From Chloroflexota bacterium (GTDB taxonomy: Bacteria > Chloroflexota > Anaerolineae > UBA3071): a stretch of DNA of 27,013 nucleotides. Below the pieces are notes generated by a model, which saw nothing but the letters and a program-made list of their open reading frames with translations, searched no databases and was not told where the DNA came from. The position numbers were made by a program, and so were the translations under genes. This document shows, piece after piece, positions 1 through 7,605 of this stretch. The stretch is taken from positions 1 to 27,013 of the forward strand of contig JACNHM010000345.1 in the NCBI GenBank assembly GCA_014383605.1, read 5' to 3'. Numbering within the stretch: position 1 is the stretch's first letter; every line of letters starts with the position of its first letter.

Positions 1-97
1 AAACCCGCGTGCCGCCGAGTTCTGGCGCGATGGTTTTTTGTTATGGATAATACCCCAAATTGGGTGATTAGGTGGAAAAATGTCCGCCCATCAAGTA

Positions 98-104
98 GTT
101 AGGC
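98..104 (+). other. Right-end box of a possible upstream attC site
   Basis: GTTAGGC at 98-104 is identical to the right-end box of the attC-like site at 1159-1288 and lies shortly before the first cassette ORF. Read on the reverse strand it begins CCTAACTACTTGATGG, which resembles the left ends at 1159 and 1842 (CCTAACAACTCGCTGG). The rest of the site would lie in bases 1-97 or before the window, and no GCCTAAC partner is visible here. It is read as the 5' boundary of cassette 1. A 7-base match alone is weak evidence. Confidence 0.35.
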
Positions 105-149
105 GCACTCTCGTTAAGCCAGCAGTCAATTGTTAGGAGAACAGTAGCG

Positions 150-1175
150 ATGGGTAGATTCCTCGAAGTTGAGAAGCCACGGCAAGCTGCTTTAAAGACC
201 ACATCACAGTACTTCTCCAGTGGGGCTCGCGCTGATGGCGTATGCAGAGGCAAGCCTCGCCCGTTTTGCCTGCCGCGCGTGCTTGCTGCAGAGAACCTCT
301 TCCCTGAAATTCGTCAAATCATCACGTCGTATTTCGCGGCGAAGGAAATCAAGTGGCACGATGGACAAGATGGAAATCCAAGCAATCATCTCTGTGACTC
401 TCAAGGCTGTTGTGCCAATTTCCTGTTCCCATTCGCAGACAAACCCCAAGCACTGACTGAACTCCTGCGCTTAGTTTTCCCTACGATTCGGCAAATGCTG
501 CCAATGGAGGAAGTCGGTCAGTTTGTTTCCTTTGAGTGGATTGGTCAGAGGAACTATCTTGGCGAGAAAGTCCCACGCCACGGCAAACGCACCAGGGGCG
601 CAAATTTCACAAGTGCCGATGCAGCGGTGATGTTCGAGCATCAAGATGGTCTGAGACAGATTGCACTGATTGAGTGGAAGTACACAGAGTCTTACAGCAG
701 TACATCGCTCAAGATATCAAAAAGTGGTACTGACCGGACAGCCATCTACGCACACCTCTATGGGCGTGAGGACTTTCCACTTGATAAGAGGCTACTGCCA
801 AGCTTTGATGCGCTTTTCTACGAGCCATTCTATCAGCTATTCCGGCAGCAGACGCTCGCACATGAAATGGAAAGAGAGCAGGAGTTGGGAGCCGAGATTG
901 TCAGCCTGCTGCATATCGCGCCAGCCCACAACGGGGACTTTCGGAGGGTTACATCGCCTGTGCTGCGCACGGTGGGGGACACTGTGCCCGATGTCTGGAG
1001 GAAGCTGGTGAAAAAGTCAGACAGATTCAGGAGCGTCAGTACAGAAGAACTATTCGGCAGATTCCCCATTGCAAGGTTCCCAGAACTGGCGGCATGGTGG
1101 AAGTATACGACTGAAAGGTATTCATGGATGAAGGCCGCTGTGTGGAATGGAGGAGTGCGCCTAACAACTCGCTGA
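150..1175 (+). CDS. PGN_0703-like putative restriction endonuclease (PD-(D/E)XK fold)
   Basis: This is a 341-residue soluble protein. The middle carries SADAAVMFE and then IALIEWKYTE (about residues 151-180), an Asp followed by E-x-K as in the PD-(D/E)XK nuclease core. The stretch SNHLCDSQGCCANFLFPF upstream resembles what I recall of the PGN_0703 family of putative restriction endonucleases. The family function is not firmly established, so DNA cleavage is an inference. The ATG at 150 has AGGAG about 10 bases upstream. The stop codon lies inside the left end of the attC-like site at 1159-1288, an arrangement typical of integron cassettes. No methyltransferase is adjacent. It may be a stand-alone defence nuclease; a DNA repair role is possible. 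Confidence 0.65.
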   Translation: MGRFLEVEKPRQAALKTTSQYFSSGARADGVCRGKPRPFCLPRVLAAENLFPEIRQIITSYFAAKEIKWHDGQDGNPSNHLCDSQGCCANFLFPFADKPQALTELLRLVFPTIRQMLPMEEVGQFVSFEWIGQRNYLGEKVPRHGKRTRGANFTSADAAVMFEHQDGLRQIALIEWKYTESYSSTSLKISKSGTDRTAIYAHLYGREDFPLDKRLLPSFDALFYEPFYQLFRQQTLAHEMEREQELGAEIVSLLHIAPAHNGDFRRVTSPVLRTVGDTVPDVWRKLVKKSDRFRSVSTEELFGRFPIARFPELAAWWKYTTERYSWMKAAVWNGGVRLTTR

Positions 1176-1288
1176 ACCCGACGCGGCTATCGCCGCGATG
1201 AAATCGCGGGCGGTTGGGCAACTACCTTGAGAGTCAGCGAGGGCCCCGAGCATGGGCCGCCGCGCGCCTGAGCTCGATCCCGTTAGGC
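1159..1288 (+). other. attC-like recombination site (integron cassette boundary)
   Basis: The element begins GCCTAAC (1159-1165) and ends GTTAGGC (1282-1288), which are exact reverse complements 130 bp apart, within the usual attC length range. The adjoining inner segments, TCGCTGAACCCGACGCGGC on the left and GCGCGCCTGAGCTCGATCC on the right, are imperfectly complementary, like attC L boxes. The left end recurs at 1842 after the next ORF. The upstream ORF ends inside it. Cleavage by an integron integrase would be expected between G and TTAGGC. No integrase gene is in the window, so this would be a CALIN-type array (cassettes lacking an integrase). Confidence 0.6.
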
Positions 1289-1414
1289 GGCAGACGTCAG
1301 ACGCAAGCTAGCCAGATGCGGAGCATACCGACTCCCATAGCAAGTAGTATTGCTTTTGTTTGCCCTAATCGTGTTGTCGCGCGTCATCCAGTAGCGAAAT
1401 TCGGGGAGTGAGAG

Positions 1415-1786
1415 ATGAACCCTCTAAGTGAAAACATAACGAAGGGAACCTTCGGGGAGCTACTAGTCCAGCTGCGCTTACTGCAATACGGCGTTCAGGC
1501 TGCTCCTCCTATCAAGGACAGCGGGAACGACCTGATAGCGGTTCGAGGCGAGGCTTTTCGGGCAATTCAGGTCAAGACGAGAACTGAGTTCCCTACACGG
1601 ATCAATTTGCCGGAGCTGTATCATATTCTTGCCATTGCCGTTTTAGATCCTGAAGGTGCTGGTACGGAACTGAGCCTCGACAGGTGCAGAATCTTCCTTT
1701 TCGACCGAGCGGAAGCTGAGAACGGCCTGAACGACGACGGGCGATACGCAATAAGTCAAGAGAGAATTGAAGAACTGTTTTGTTGA
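1415..1786 (+). CDS. Small PD-(D/E)XK-type endonuclease-like protein
   Basis: The product has 123 residues. The N-terminal half reads KGTFGELLVQLRLLQYG, then SGNDLIAV, then FRAIQVKTR. This is the Glu / Asp / (E,Q)-x-K arrangement of the PD-(D/E)XK fold seen in archaeal Holliday-junction-resolvase-like and small PD-(D/E)XK endonuclease families, with Gln in place of the usual Glu before Val-Lys. The ATG at 1415 follows GGGGAG by about six bases. The gene lies between two attC-like left ends and is therefore a second cassette. The 126 bases before it show no recognisable feature. Its substrate is unknown; a defence role is an inference from family and context. Confidence 0.55.
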   Translation: MNPLSENITKGTFGELLVQLRLLQYGVQAAPPIKDSGNDLIAVRGEAFRAIQVKTRTEFPTRINLPELYHILAIAVLDPEGAGTELSLDRCRIFLFDRAEAENGLNDDGRYAISQERIEELFC

Positions 1787-1841
1787 CCAGAGCCACCAGC
1801 GCCGTACGGCATTTGATCTCATGTGCTCAGACGGCAAGGCG

Positions 1842-1880
1842 GCCTAACAACTCGCTGGAGCCGACCTTGCTGTCGAGTCT
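1842..1880 (+). other. Truncated attC-like left end
   Basis: GCCTAACAACTCGCTGGAGC begins here and matches the left end of the site at 1159 in 18 of its 20 bases. No GTTAGGC partner follows within a plausible distance. The downstream sequence runs into a broken VOC-family gene instead. It is read as a cassette-end remnant cut by deletion or rearrangement. Confidence 0.45.
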
Positions 1881-1889
1881 CCTTGTTGA

Positions 1890-2210
1890 GGGTGTTTTCG
1901 CTGGGGAGGAATATGGCTCAGACCCAAGGGTGAACCTCTGGGGGTTGTCGTCTACATCGTGGTGGATGACATCGAGACAACTCTAAAAAAGGTGGCAGAA
2001 TTAGGAGGAAAGGTCACCATCCCCAAGGCTCCACTGGGCGCGGGTTACGGAGCATATTTTGCGGATCCCAGCGGCAACCTGCTCGGACTCTACGAGGACA
2101 GGACTTACGCAGTCAGAACTTATTTACCGCCGAGAACGCGGAGTGCGCAGAGAAAATCCAGGAAATCTCGGCGTTCTCAGCGTGCTCCGCGGTCAAACCC
2201 ACCCTTTTGA
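1890..2210 (+). pseudogene. VOC-family (glyoxalase/bleomycin-resistance-like) C-terminal fragment
   Basis: One open frame reads GGIWLRPKGEPLGVVVYIVV, then DDIETTLKKVAELGGKV, then GAYFADPSGNLLGLYED (1905-2099). This is a recognisable second half of a vicinal-oxygen-chelate domain, with the DPSGN turn and a metal-ligand-like Glu near the end. An in-frame TGA at 1887-1889 precedes it, there is no start codon, and the N-terminal half is missing. After residue YED the frame runs into the palindrome at 2126-2193 and stops at 2210. It is almost certainly non-functional and marks a rearrangement junction between the cassette array and the hdr region. Confidence 0.6.
2126..2193. repeat. Imperfect inverted repeat
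   Basis: The left arm at 2126-2155 (ACCGCCGAGAACGCGGAG...) and the right arm at 2166-2193 (...AGCGTGCTCCGCGGT) are imperfect reverse complements, with roughly three quarters of positions pairing around a 10-base centre. Each arm also contains near-direct repeats of CGGCGTTCTC-like units. This looks like a dispersed small palindromic repeat inserted at the end of the broken VOC frame. No protein is encoded. Together with the attC remnant and VOC fragment it fills the gene-poor stretch 1787-2322. Confidence 0.55.
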
Positions 2211-2297
2211 GGGACAACTGCGTAACTCCTGGAGGAGAAAAGCGTCGGTTAGTCCTGCTTCACCCCCTAGCACGTAAGGCGACATTAACGAGCATAA

Positions 2298-2318
2298 CAA
2301 ACTTTTGAACGAGGAGCA
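2298..2318 (+). repeat. 21-bp direct repeat, copy 1 (leader of MNT gene)
   Basis: The sequence from CAAACTTTTG through GAGGAGCA is identical to 2994-3014, the leader of hdrA. It includes the GAGGAG ribosome binding site, so each copy provides the translation signal of the gene following it. The two copies bracket the MNT/HepT pair with a 696-bp offset. Confidence 0.9.
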
Positions 2319-2322
2319 GATG

Positions 2323-2625
2323 ATGTTGACGAAGGAAGAGATCACAGAGATCCTCCGAGAGAAACGCTCTTATCTCGCTTCCGAGTACGGAGTCAAACGG
2401 ATCGGCGTGTTTGGGTCTTATGCTAAGGGCTTATCCACCGAAACCAGTGATATTGACATCATCGTGGAATTCGAGCGTCCCATAGGCTTTAGATTTATTG
2501 AGTTCATAGAGCATCTTGAAAGTTTACTGGGCAAGAGCGTGGATGTGCTGACGCCTGCCGGAATCCAGGGGATCAGGGTGGATCGAGTTGCCAGGAGTAT
2601 AGAGGAGAGTGTCGTGTATGTCTGA
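2323..2625 (+). CDS. mntA: MNT-family nucleotidyltransferase antitoxin (HepT/MNT system)
   Basis: The protein has about 100 residues with the minimal nucleotidyltransferase fold. GVFGSYAKG is followed by SDIDIIVEF, giving the GS...DxD active-site pattern that binds ATP and metal. MntA antitoxins of this family AMPylate the partner HepT ribonuclease to silence it; that is family knowledge. Two adjacent ATGs occur at 2320 and 2323. The second is chosen because it lies 6 bases after GAGGAG, while the first lies only 3. The gene overlaps the downstream HepT gene by 8 bases, so the two are translationally coupled. Its leader is a perfect copy of the hdrA leader. Confidence 0.85.
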   Translation: MLTKEEITEILREKRSYLASEYGVKRIGVFGSYAKGLSTETSDIDIIVEFERPIGFRFIEFIEHLESLLGKSVDVLTPAGIQGIRVDRVARSIEESVVYV

Positions 2626-2965
2626 GAGGGCGGATAGAGATTTTCTGAGCGACATACAAGAGGCTGTGTGCCGGATCAAGGCCTACACTGCGGCGATGAC
2701 GTATGAGGCGTTTTTGGCAGACATCAGGACACAGGATGCGGTGATTCGCAATCTGGAGGTCATCGGTGAGGCAAGCAAGAGCTTATCTGCAGGGCTACGG
2801 GCCAGGTATGCTGAAGTCCCCTGGAAGGGAATGGCGGGGGTCAGAGATAGGCTAATTCATCATTACTTTGGCGTCAATCTGGATATCGTATGGCAAATTG
2901 CCGCCGGCGAATTGCCGGAAGTCGCGTTACAGATACAAGAAATCCTGCAAAACGAGCAAGATTGA
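2618..2965 (+). CDS. hepT: HepT-family (DUF86) ribonuclease toxin
   Basis: This is a 115-residue, probably all-helical protein. The sequence RDRLIHHY near residues 79-86 matches the HEPN catalytic motif R-x4-H-x-Y, and the preceding QDAVIRNLEVIGEASK is typical of DUF86. HEPN toxins cleave RNA; HepT is neutralised when its partner AMPylates the tyrosine next to the motif. Start ATG 2618 overlaps the antitoxin stop (ATGTCTGA) and has GAGGAG about 10 bases upstream; a GTG at 2609 is an alternative. The motif residues are intact, so the toxin should be active. The pair sits directly upstream of hdrA on the same strand. Confidence 0.85.
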   Translation: MSERADRDFLSDIQEAVCRIKAYTAAMTYEAFLADIRTQDAVIRNLEVIGEASKSLSAGLRARYAEVPWKGMAGVRDRLIHHYFGVNLDIVWQIAAGELPEVALQIQEILQNEQD

Positions 2966-2993
2966 ACAGTTCTGTACAGTTATTCGCGCTAAG

Positions 2994-3014
2994 CAAACTT
3001 TTGAACGAGGAGCA
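2994..3014 (+). repeat. 21-bp direct repeat, copy 2 (leader of hdrA)
   Basis: Identical to 2298-2318 across 21 bases, ending just before the hdrA ATG at 3017. It contains the hdrA ribosome binding site GAGGAG. Its position at the far edge of the MNT/HepT pair suggests insertion of that pair with duplication of this site, or an insertion that captured this leader. Confidence 0.9.
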
Positions 3015-3016
3015 AT

Positions 3017-5521
3017 ATGGCAGGAGACAACGGAAACGAGGATCTGCGCATCGGCGTGTACGTCTGTCACTGCGGGTCCAACATCGCCGGGGTCATTGAT
3101 CCAGTGGTCGTGGCCAATTACGCAGCGACGCTGCCCGGCGTGGTCCGCGCGGTCGCTACGCCTTATGCCTGTGCGGACAGCGGCCAGTCTGTCATCAAAG
3201 AGGACATCGAAAAGTATGACCTGAACCGGGTGGTGGTATCGGCCTGCTCGCCACGCATGCACGAGCCGACCTTCCGTGCAACGGTCGCCGAAGCCGGCCT
3301 CAACCCCTTCCTGATGGAGATGGCCAACATCCGCGAGCAATGTACCTGGGCTCACGGCCACGACCCCGAAGGCGCGCTGACAAAGGCCAGGGACCTGACC
3401 GCCGCCGCTGTCGCCAAGGCCGCCTTTCTCACCCCGCTGGACATGATCAAGGTGCCCGTCACCAAGCGGGCGATGGTCATCGGCGCGGGCGTGGCCGGCA
3501 TCAGCGCTGCGCTGGACCTGGGCGACCAGGGGATTGAGACCATCCTGGTGGAAAAGCAGCCGACCATCGGGGGGGTGATGGCGCAGCTCAACAAGACCTT
3601 CCCCACCATGGACTGTAGTATATGAATTCTCGCCCCCAAGATGGTTGACGCGGCGCGTCACCCCAAGGTGGATGTGAGAACGTATACTGAAGTCGAGCGA
3701 GTGGAAGGCTTCGTCGGCAACTTTAAGGTGCTGTTGCGTGAGAAGTCCAAATACGTGCGCGCTGACCGCTGCAACGGTTGCGGTGAGTGTGTGCCCGTCT
3801 GCCCCATCGAGGTCCCCAACTACTTTGAGATGAACCTGGCTCCGCGCAAGGCGATCTACGTGCCCATGAGCCAGTCGGTGCCCCTCATCTACACCATTGA
3901 TCTGGAGGCCTGCATCCATTGCTACAAGTGCGTCGAGGCCTGCGGCAAGCTGGAGGCCATTGACTTTAGCATCGAGGATACACTGGTCTGGGAGGACGTC
4001 GGCTCCATCATCGTCGCTACCGGCTACAGTCACTTTGACCCCAGCGTGATGCCCGAATACGGCTACGGTCGCTACCCCAACGTGATCACGGCCATGGAAA
4101 TGGAGCGGCTGAATAACGCGGCCGGGCCGACGGCCGGCAACCTGATCCGTCCCGGCGATGGGGCCAACCCCAAACGGCTGGCCATGATCAACTGCGTCGG
4201 CTCCCGCGACAAACGCTTCAACCCCTGGTGCTCGAACTTCTGCTGCATGTATGCCATCAAGAACGCCGTGCTCTTGAAGCAGGCCTATCCCGACATGGAC
4301 ATCACCATCTACTACATGGACATCCGCACTCCCTCCAAAGGCTACGAGGAGTTCTACAACCGGGCGCGTGAGATGGACATACGCTTTATCCAGGGCCGTC
4401 CCAACCGGATCACCGAAGACCCCGAAACGGGTAACCTTTTCGTGCACTCGGAGGACAGGGATTTAGGGCGGGTGGCCGAGCATGAGTACGACATGGTGAT
4501 GCTCAACCAGGCGGCGGTGCCGCAGCCCGACGTTGATACGGTGAGTTCGGTGCTCAACATCAGCCAGAGTCCCGGCGGCTGGTTCATGGAATATCACCCC
4601 AAGCTGCGCCCGATTGACAGCCCCACCGACGGGGTTTCCCTGGCCGGCGCGTGCCAGGGGGCCAAGGACATCCCCGCCAGCGTGGCCCAGGGATCGGCCG
4701 CGGCGGCCCGGGCCGGGCGCGTGCTCCACTCCGAAGAGTGGGAGATCGAGCCCACCGTGGCCTACGTCTGGGAGGACCGCTGCATCAGCGCCCAGGGCAA
4801 GAAGTGTGGCATCTGCGCCAAAGCCTGCCCCTACAATGCCATCGAGTACGAGCAGGGCAAGGCGGCGCGCGTCATCACCGCCAAGTGCCACGGCTGCGGC
4901 GCTTGCGTGGCCGAGTGTCCTCACAATGCCATCACCCAATTGCACTTCACCGACGCCCAACTCCTGGCCCAGATCCACGCTCTGCTGGCCGACAAACCAG
5001 AGGAGAAGATCCTGGCCTTCCGCTGCCACTGGTGCTCCTACGGTGGCGCCGACCTGGCCGGAACCAGCCACTTCGAGTACACCGCCAACGAGCGCGGTAT
5101 CCGCGTGATGTGCTCGGCGCGCATGGACACCGACTTCGTCTATGAGGCCTTCCGCCTGGGCGCGGGTGCGGTGCTCTATTCCGGGTGCCACGAGCAGGAC
5201 TGTCACTACATCACCGGTCAGCGCATCGGCGCCAAGCGCGCCGACCGCTTGCTCAGGACCTTCGAAAAGATGGGGATGACGCCGGGCCGTTTCCGCATCG
5301 AATGGATCAGCGCCGCGGAGGGCGACAAGTACGCGCGGGTGCTCAACCAGATGCAGGCCACGTTGGGCTCGATCCCCCAAGAGCAGTTGCTTGAGGAGAT
5401 CGAGCGGCTGCGTCCCGAGATGGAAAAGCGTGCGCGCCGGATGCGCGAGGCGCCGCAAGTCGAGGAAGCGTTAGCGTATGCGGACAGACTCAAAGCAGCC
5501 GGAACCGGTGGGGAGGTGTAA
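3017..5521 (+). CDS. hdrA: HdrA-like selenoprotein with C-terminal MvhD domain (TGA at 3623 read as Sec)
   Basis: The frame runs 202 codons, meets TGA at 3623-3625, and continues in the same frame for 631 codons to 5521, giving 834 residues. The N-terminal part (CHCGSN, residues 17-22) and FAD-binding GAGVAGISAA (156-165) are canonical HdrA. Across the TGA the peptide reads MDCSI-U-ILAPKMV, where HdrA proteins have DCSxCILxPKM, so Sec203 replaces a conserved Cys. Next come two CxxCxxCxxxC ferredoxin motifs (about 252-262 and 299-309), a second FAD segment, two more Fe-S motifs (near 580-625), and an MvhD domain from about 665 (CHWC...SGCHEQDCHY). HdrA is the flavin-bifurcating subunit that links hydrogenase electrons to ferredoxin and a disulfide. 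Selenocysteine HdrA is known in methanogens. GAGGAG precedes the ATG. Confidence 0.9.
3643..3662 (+). promoter_or_regulatory. Candidate bacterial SECIS hairpin
   Basis: GGT-T-GACGC, loop GGC, then GCGTC-ACC forms eight base pairs with one bulged T. The loop begins 26 nucleotides after the TGA at 3623-3625. Bacterial SECIS elements recognised by SelB lie just downstream of the UGA, with a small apical loop carrying a G in its first two positions about 16-37 nt away; this hairpin meets all three criteria. It lies inside the coding sequence, as bacterial SECIS elements do. Confidence 0.7.
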
Positions 5522-5522
5522 G

Positions 5523-6479
5523 ATGAGTCATAAGTCACCAGAAACCTTTGCCGAGCAGGTTCGTGCCATCCCCGGCGGCGAGCACCTGGAGCTGTGTTAT
5601 TCCTGCGGCACCTGTGTCAGCAAGTGTCTGATCCAACAGAAGGTCGAACCGGAGTACAATCCGCGCCGCCTGTTGCGTTTGGTGATGATGCACCTGCGCG
5701 AGGAAGCATTCAGAAGCCCGACCACCTGGCTCTGTTCTGCTTGTGATCTGTGCTATCCGGCCTGCCCGCAGCAGATTCACATCTCCGGTGTCATCGGCGC
5801 GATCAAGCAGTTGGCGGTCGAGGCGGGGTACACGTCGCCGCTGGAGACCGTCTCAGTTGACGAGTCGCTGTGCTCCGGCTGCAGCATCTGTGTGATGGCC
5901 TGCCCCTACGAAGCGCCCCATCTGGTGGAAAAGGAGATCGAGGGCGAGATGGACTGCCTCGCCGAGGTGGACGCCAACAAGTGCATGGGGTGCGGCATCT
6001 GCGTGGCGGCTTGTCCGATAGGCGCCATCTCCCGCAAGGGGGTCAGCAACCAGGAGATAGTGAAGCAGATCAAGGTCAGGAGACAGAAGAAGGGCGTGCC
6101 CCGTCTGGTGGCCTTTGTATGCGACTGGTGTCTGCGTGCCGACGCCGACGTGTCGCTGCTGGAAAGTTACCCCGACAACGTCCGCGTTATCCACATCCCC
6201 TGTTCTGGCCGCATTGATCCCCAGATGACGCTTTTGGCGTTGCGTTCCGGCATAAACGGTGTGCTGGTCTGCGGCTGCGCGCCAGGGGAGTGCCACTACC
6301 AGCGTGGCACCTACGTCAGCGCCTGCAAGATGGGGTTGCTGGGCCGTGTGCTCGATCAGATGAACGTGGGTGACGGGCGCGTGCGCTTCGTGCAGATCGG
6401 CACGCAGGATCGCGGCCGCATCCGCACCGAGGTAGACGCGATGCTCGAACACCTGGTTGCCCAGAAGGAGGCGCGATAA
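5523..6479 (+). CDS. HdrC-ferredoxin-MvhD fusion protein
   Basis: The protein has 318 residues. Its N-terminus resembles HdrC: CYSCGTCVSKC (about residues 24-34) and CSACDLCYPAC (about 72-82), each able to bind a [4Fe-4S] cluster. A two-cluster ferredoxin segment follows (CSGCSICVMACP and CMGCGICVAACP), then an MvhD domain (FVCDWC, IPCSGRIDP, CGCAPGECHYQ) that would hold a [2Fe-2S] cluster. MvhD passes hydrogenase electrons to HdrA, and HdrC normally relays to HdrB, so one polypeptide could span both steps. The ATG at 5523 is preferred over in-frame upstream starts because GGGGAGG precedes it and it begins right after the hdrA stop. HdrA also ends in MvhD, so the operon encodes two such domains. 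No HdrB follows. Confidence 0.85.
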   Translation: MSHKSPETFAEQVRAIPGGEHLELCYSCGTCVSKCLIQQKVEPEYNPRRLLRLVMMHLREEAFRSPTTWLCSACDLCYPACPQQIHISGVIGAIKQLAVEAGYTSPLETVSVDESLCSGCSICVMACPYEAPHLVEKEIEGEMDCLAEVDANKCMGCGICVAACPIGAISRKGVSNQEIVKQIKVRRQKKGVPRLVAFVCDWCLRADADVSLLESYPDNVRVIHIPCSGRIDPQMTLLALRSGINGVLVCGCAPGECHYQRGTYVSACKMGLLGRVLDQMNVGDGRVRFVQIGTQDRGRIRTEVDAMLEHLVAQKEAR

Positions 6480-7456
6480 TGAGGGAGTCAAACGCCAAAC
6501 CCAAGTTCGCGTTCTATTGGGCGGCCAGTTGCGGTGGCTGTGAAATCACTGTCACGGAGTTGGGCGTGCGACTGGTGGAGGTCGGTGAACTGGTAGACAT
6601 CGTCTTCTGGCCCTGCGTGATGGACTTTAAGTATAGCGACGTCGAGGCCCTGGACGACGGCGAGGTTGACGTTTGCCTCTTTAACGGCGCGATCCGCACC
6701 AGCGAGAACGAGCATCTGGCCAAACTGCTGCGGCAAAAATCAAAGGTGCTAGTCGCCTTCGGCTCCTGCGCCCACGAGGGTTGTATCCCCGGCCTGGCCA
6801 ACCTCTACGATGCCGAGTCTATCCTGGAACGTGTCTACGATACGATACCATCACTCGACGACTCACGCGGTACACGCCCCACCCCGTCGAACCAGGTGCC
6901 AGAGGGTGAGATTGGCATTCCGGTCTTTTACGACCGCGTCAAGACGCTGGCGCAGACCGTAGACGTGGACTATTTTATGCCCGGCTGCCCGCCGGTGGTG
7001 GACCAGGTCTGGAGCGTGTTTCAGACCATCCTGAGCGGTCAACTGCCCGAAAAGGGGGCCGTCATCGGCGCCGATGCCAGGACCAACTGCGACGTCTGCC
7101 TGCGCCAAAAGGGCCAAAGCGGCGTGCGCATCAAGGAGTTCAAGCGCCCGCACGAAGTCGTCGCCGACCAGGAGTCGTGCTTTCTGACCCAGGGCATCTT
7201 ATGCTGCGGCCCGGCGACCCGCGCTGGCTGTGGGCTGCCCTGCATTAACGCGAACATGCCCTGTCGTGGCTGCTACGGCCCGCCCGACGGCGTCGTGGAT
7301 CAGGGGGCCAAGCTGCTCAGCGCCATCGCCGCGCTCATTGACACCGACGAGCCGGAAAAACTCCAGGCTATCATGGACACCATCGTTGACCCGGTTGGCA
7401 CCTTTTACCGTTTTAGCCTGGCCGATTCTATCTTGAGTGAGTTGAAGGGTAAATAG
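6479..7456 (+). CDS. mvhG: [NiFe] hydrogenase small subunit, group 3c type (MvhG-like)
   Basis: The protein has 325 residues. The proximal-cluster pattern is complete: ASCGGCE near residues 17-23, FGSCAHEGC near 97-105, and MPGCPP near 165-170. A Cys-rich C-terminal half (CDVC, SCFLTQGILCCGP, CGLPCINANMPCRGCYGPP) would hold the remaining clusters. There is no twin-arginine signal, which points to a cytoplasmic enzyme as in Mvh. The subunit carries electrons from the Ni-Fe site to MvhD. The ATG at 6479 shares one base with the preceding stop (TAATG), so translation is coupled. The large subunit normally follows directly but here lies 1.3 kb downstream, beyond three TA-type genes. Confidence 0.9.
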   Translation: MRESNAKPKFAFYWAASCGGCEITVTELGVRLVEVGELVDIVFWPCVMDFKYSDVEALDDGEVDVCLFNGAIRTSENEHLAKLLRQKSKVLVAFGSCAHEGCIPGLANLYDAESILERVYDTIPSLDDSRGTRPTPSNQVPEGEIGIPVFYDRVKTLAQTVDVDYFMPGCPPVVDQVWSVFQTILSGQLPEKGAVIGADARTNCDVCLRQKGQSGVRIKEFKRPHEVVADQESCFLTQGILCCGPATRAGCGLPCINANMPCRGCYGPPDGVVDQGAKLLSAIAALIDTDEPEKLQAIMDTIVDPVGTFYRFSLADSILSELKGK

Positions 7457-7605
7457 GCACTGGGGCAGAAGCCAATTCGGCGTAAGGGAAGGTATGCGGC
7501 CCGACGCCAACAAAAATAGTTCCATCGCCCACATCCGCGAAAAGAAACCGATAAAGGCACAGTGGCCGCTGTGCGTCGTTTCCTAACAGAAGCAGGAGTG
7601 GAACC

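Noticed and set aside
1214..1411. 65-codon ORF between the two cassette genes
   Set aside because: It overlaps the attC-like site, has no motif, and lies in sequence explained by recombination-site structure.
2274..2280. GTAAGGC as the missing right end of the second attC-like site
   Set aside because: It has one mismatch and would make a 439-bp site containing a gene fragment, which is far too long.
2966..2993. ACAGTT direct repeats spaced 10 bp apart upstream of hdrA as an operator
   Set aside because: Only two 6-bp half-sites are present, with no recognisable promoter beside them; this could be chance.
3017..3640. Reading hdrA as a frameshifted or nonsense pseudogene, or as two genes
   Set aside because: The frame is unchanged across the TGA, no ribosome binding site precedes the ATG at 3641, both halves are fully conserved HdrA, the TGA falls on a conserved Cys, and a SECIS-like hairpin follows.
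2927..4447. Long minus-strand ORF (506 codons) opposite hdrA
   Set aside because: It is opposite a strongly conserved gene, is His/Val/Gly-rich as expected from a GC-biased antisense frame, and shows no recognisable domain.
7457..7605. Remnant of hicA upstream of hicB
   Set aside because: No frame shows the HicA GSHxx core or its C-terminal pattern; a 30-codon ORF there has no resemblance.
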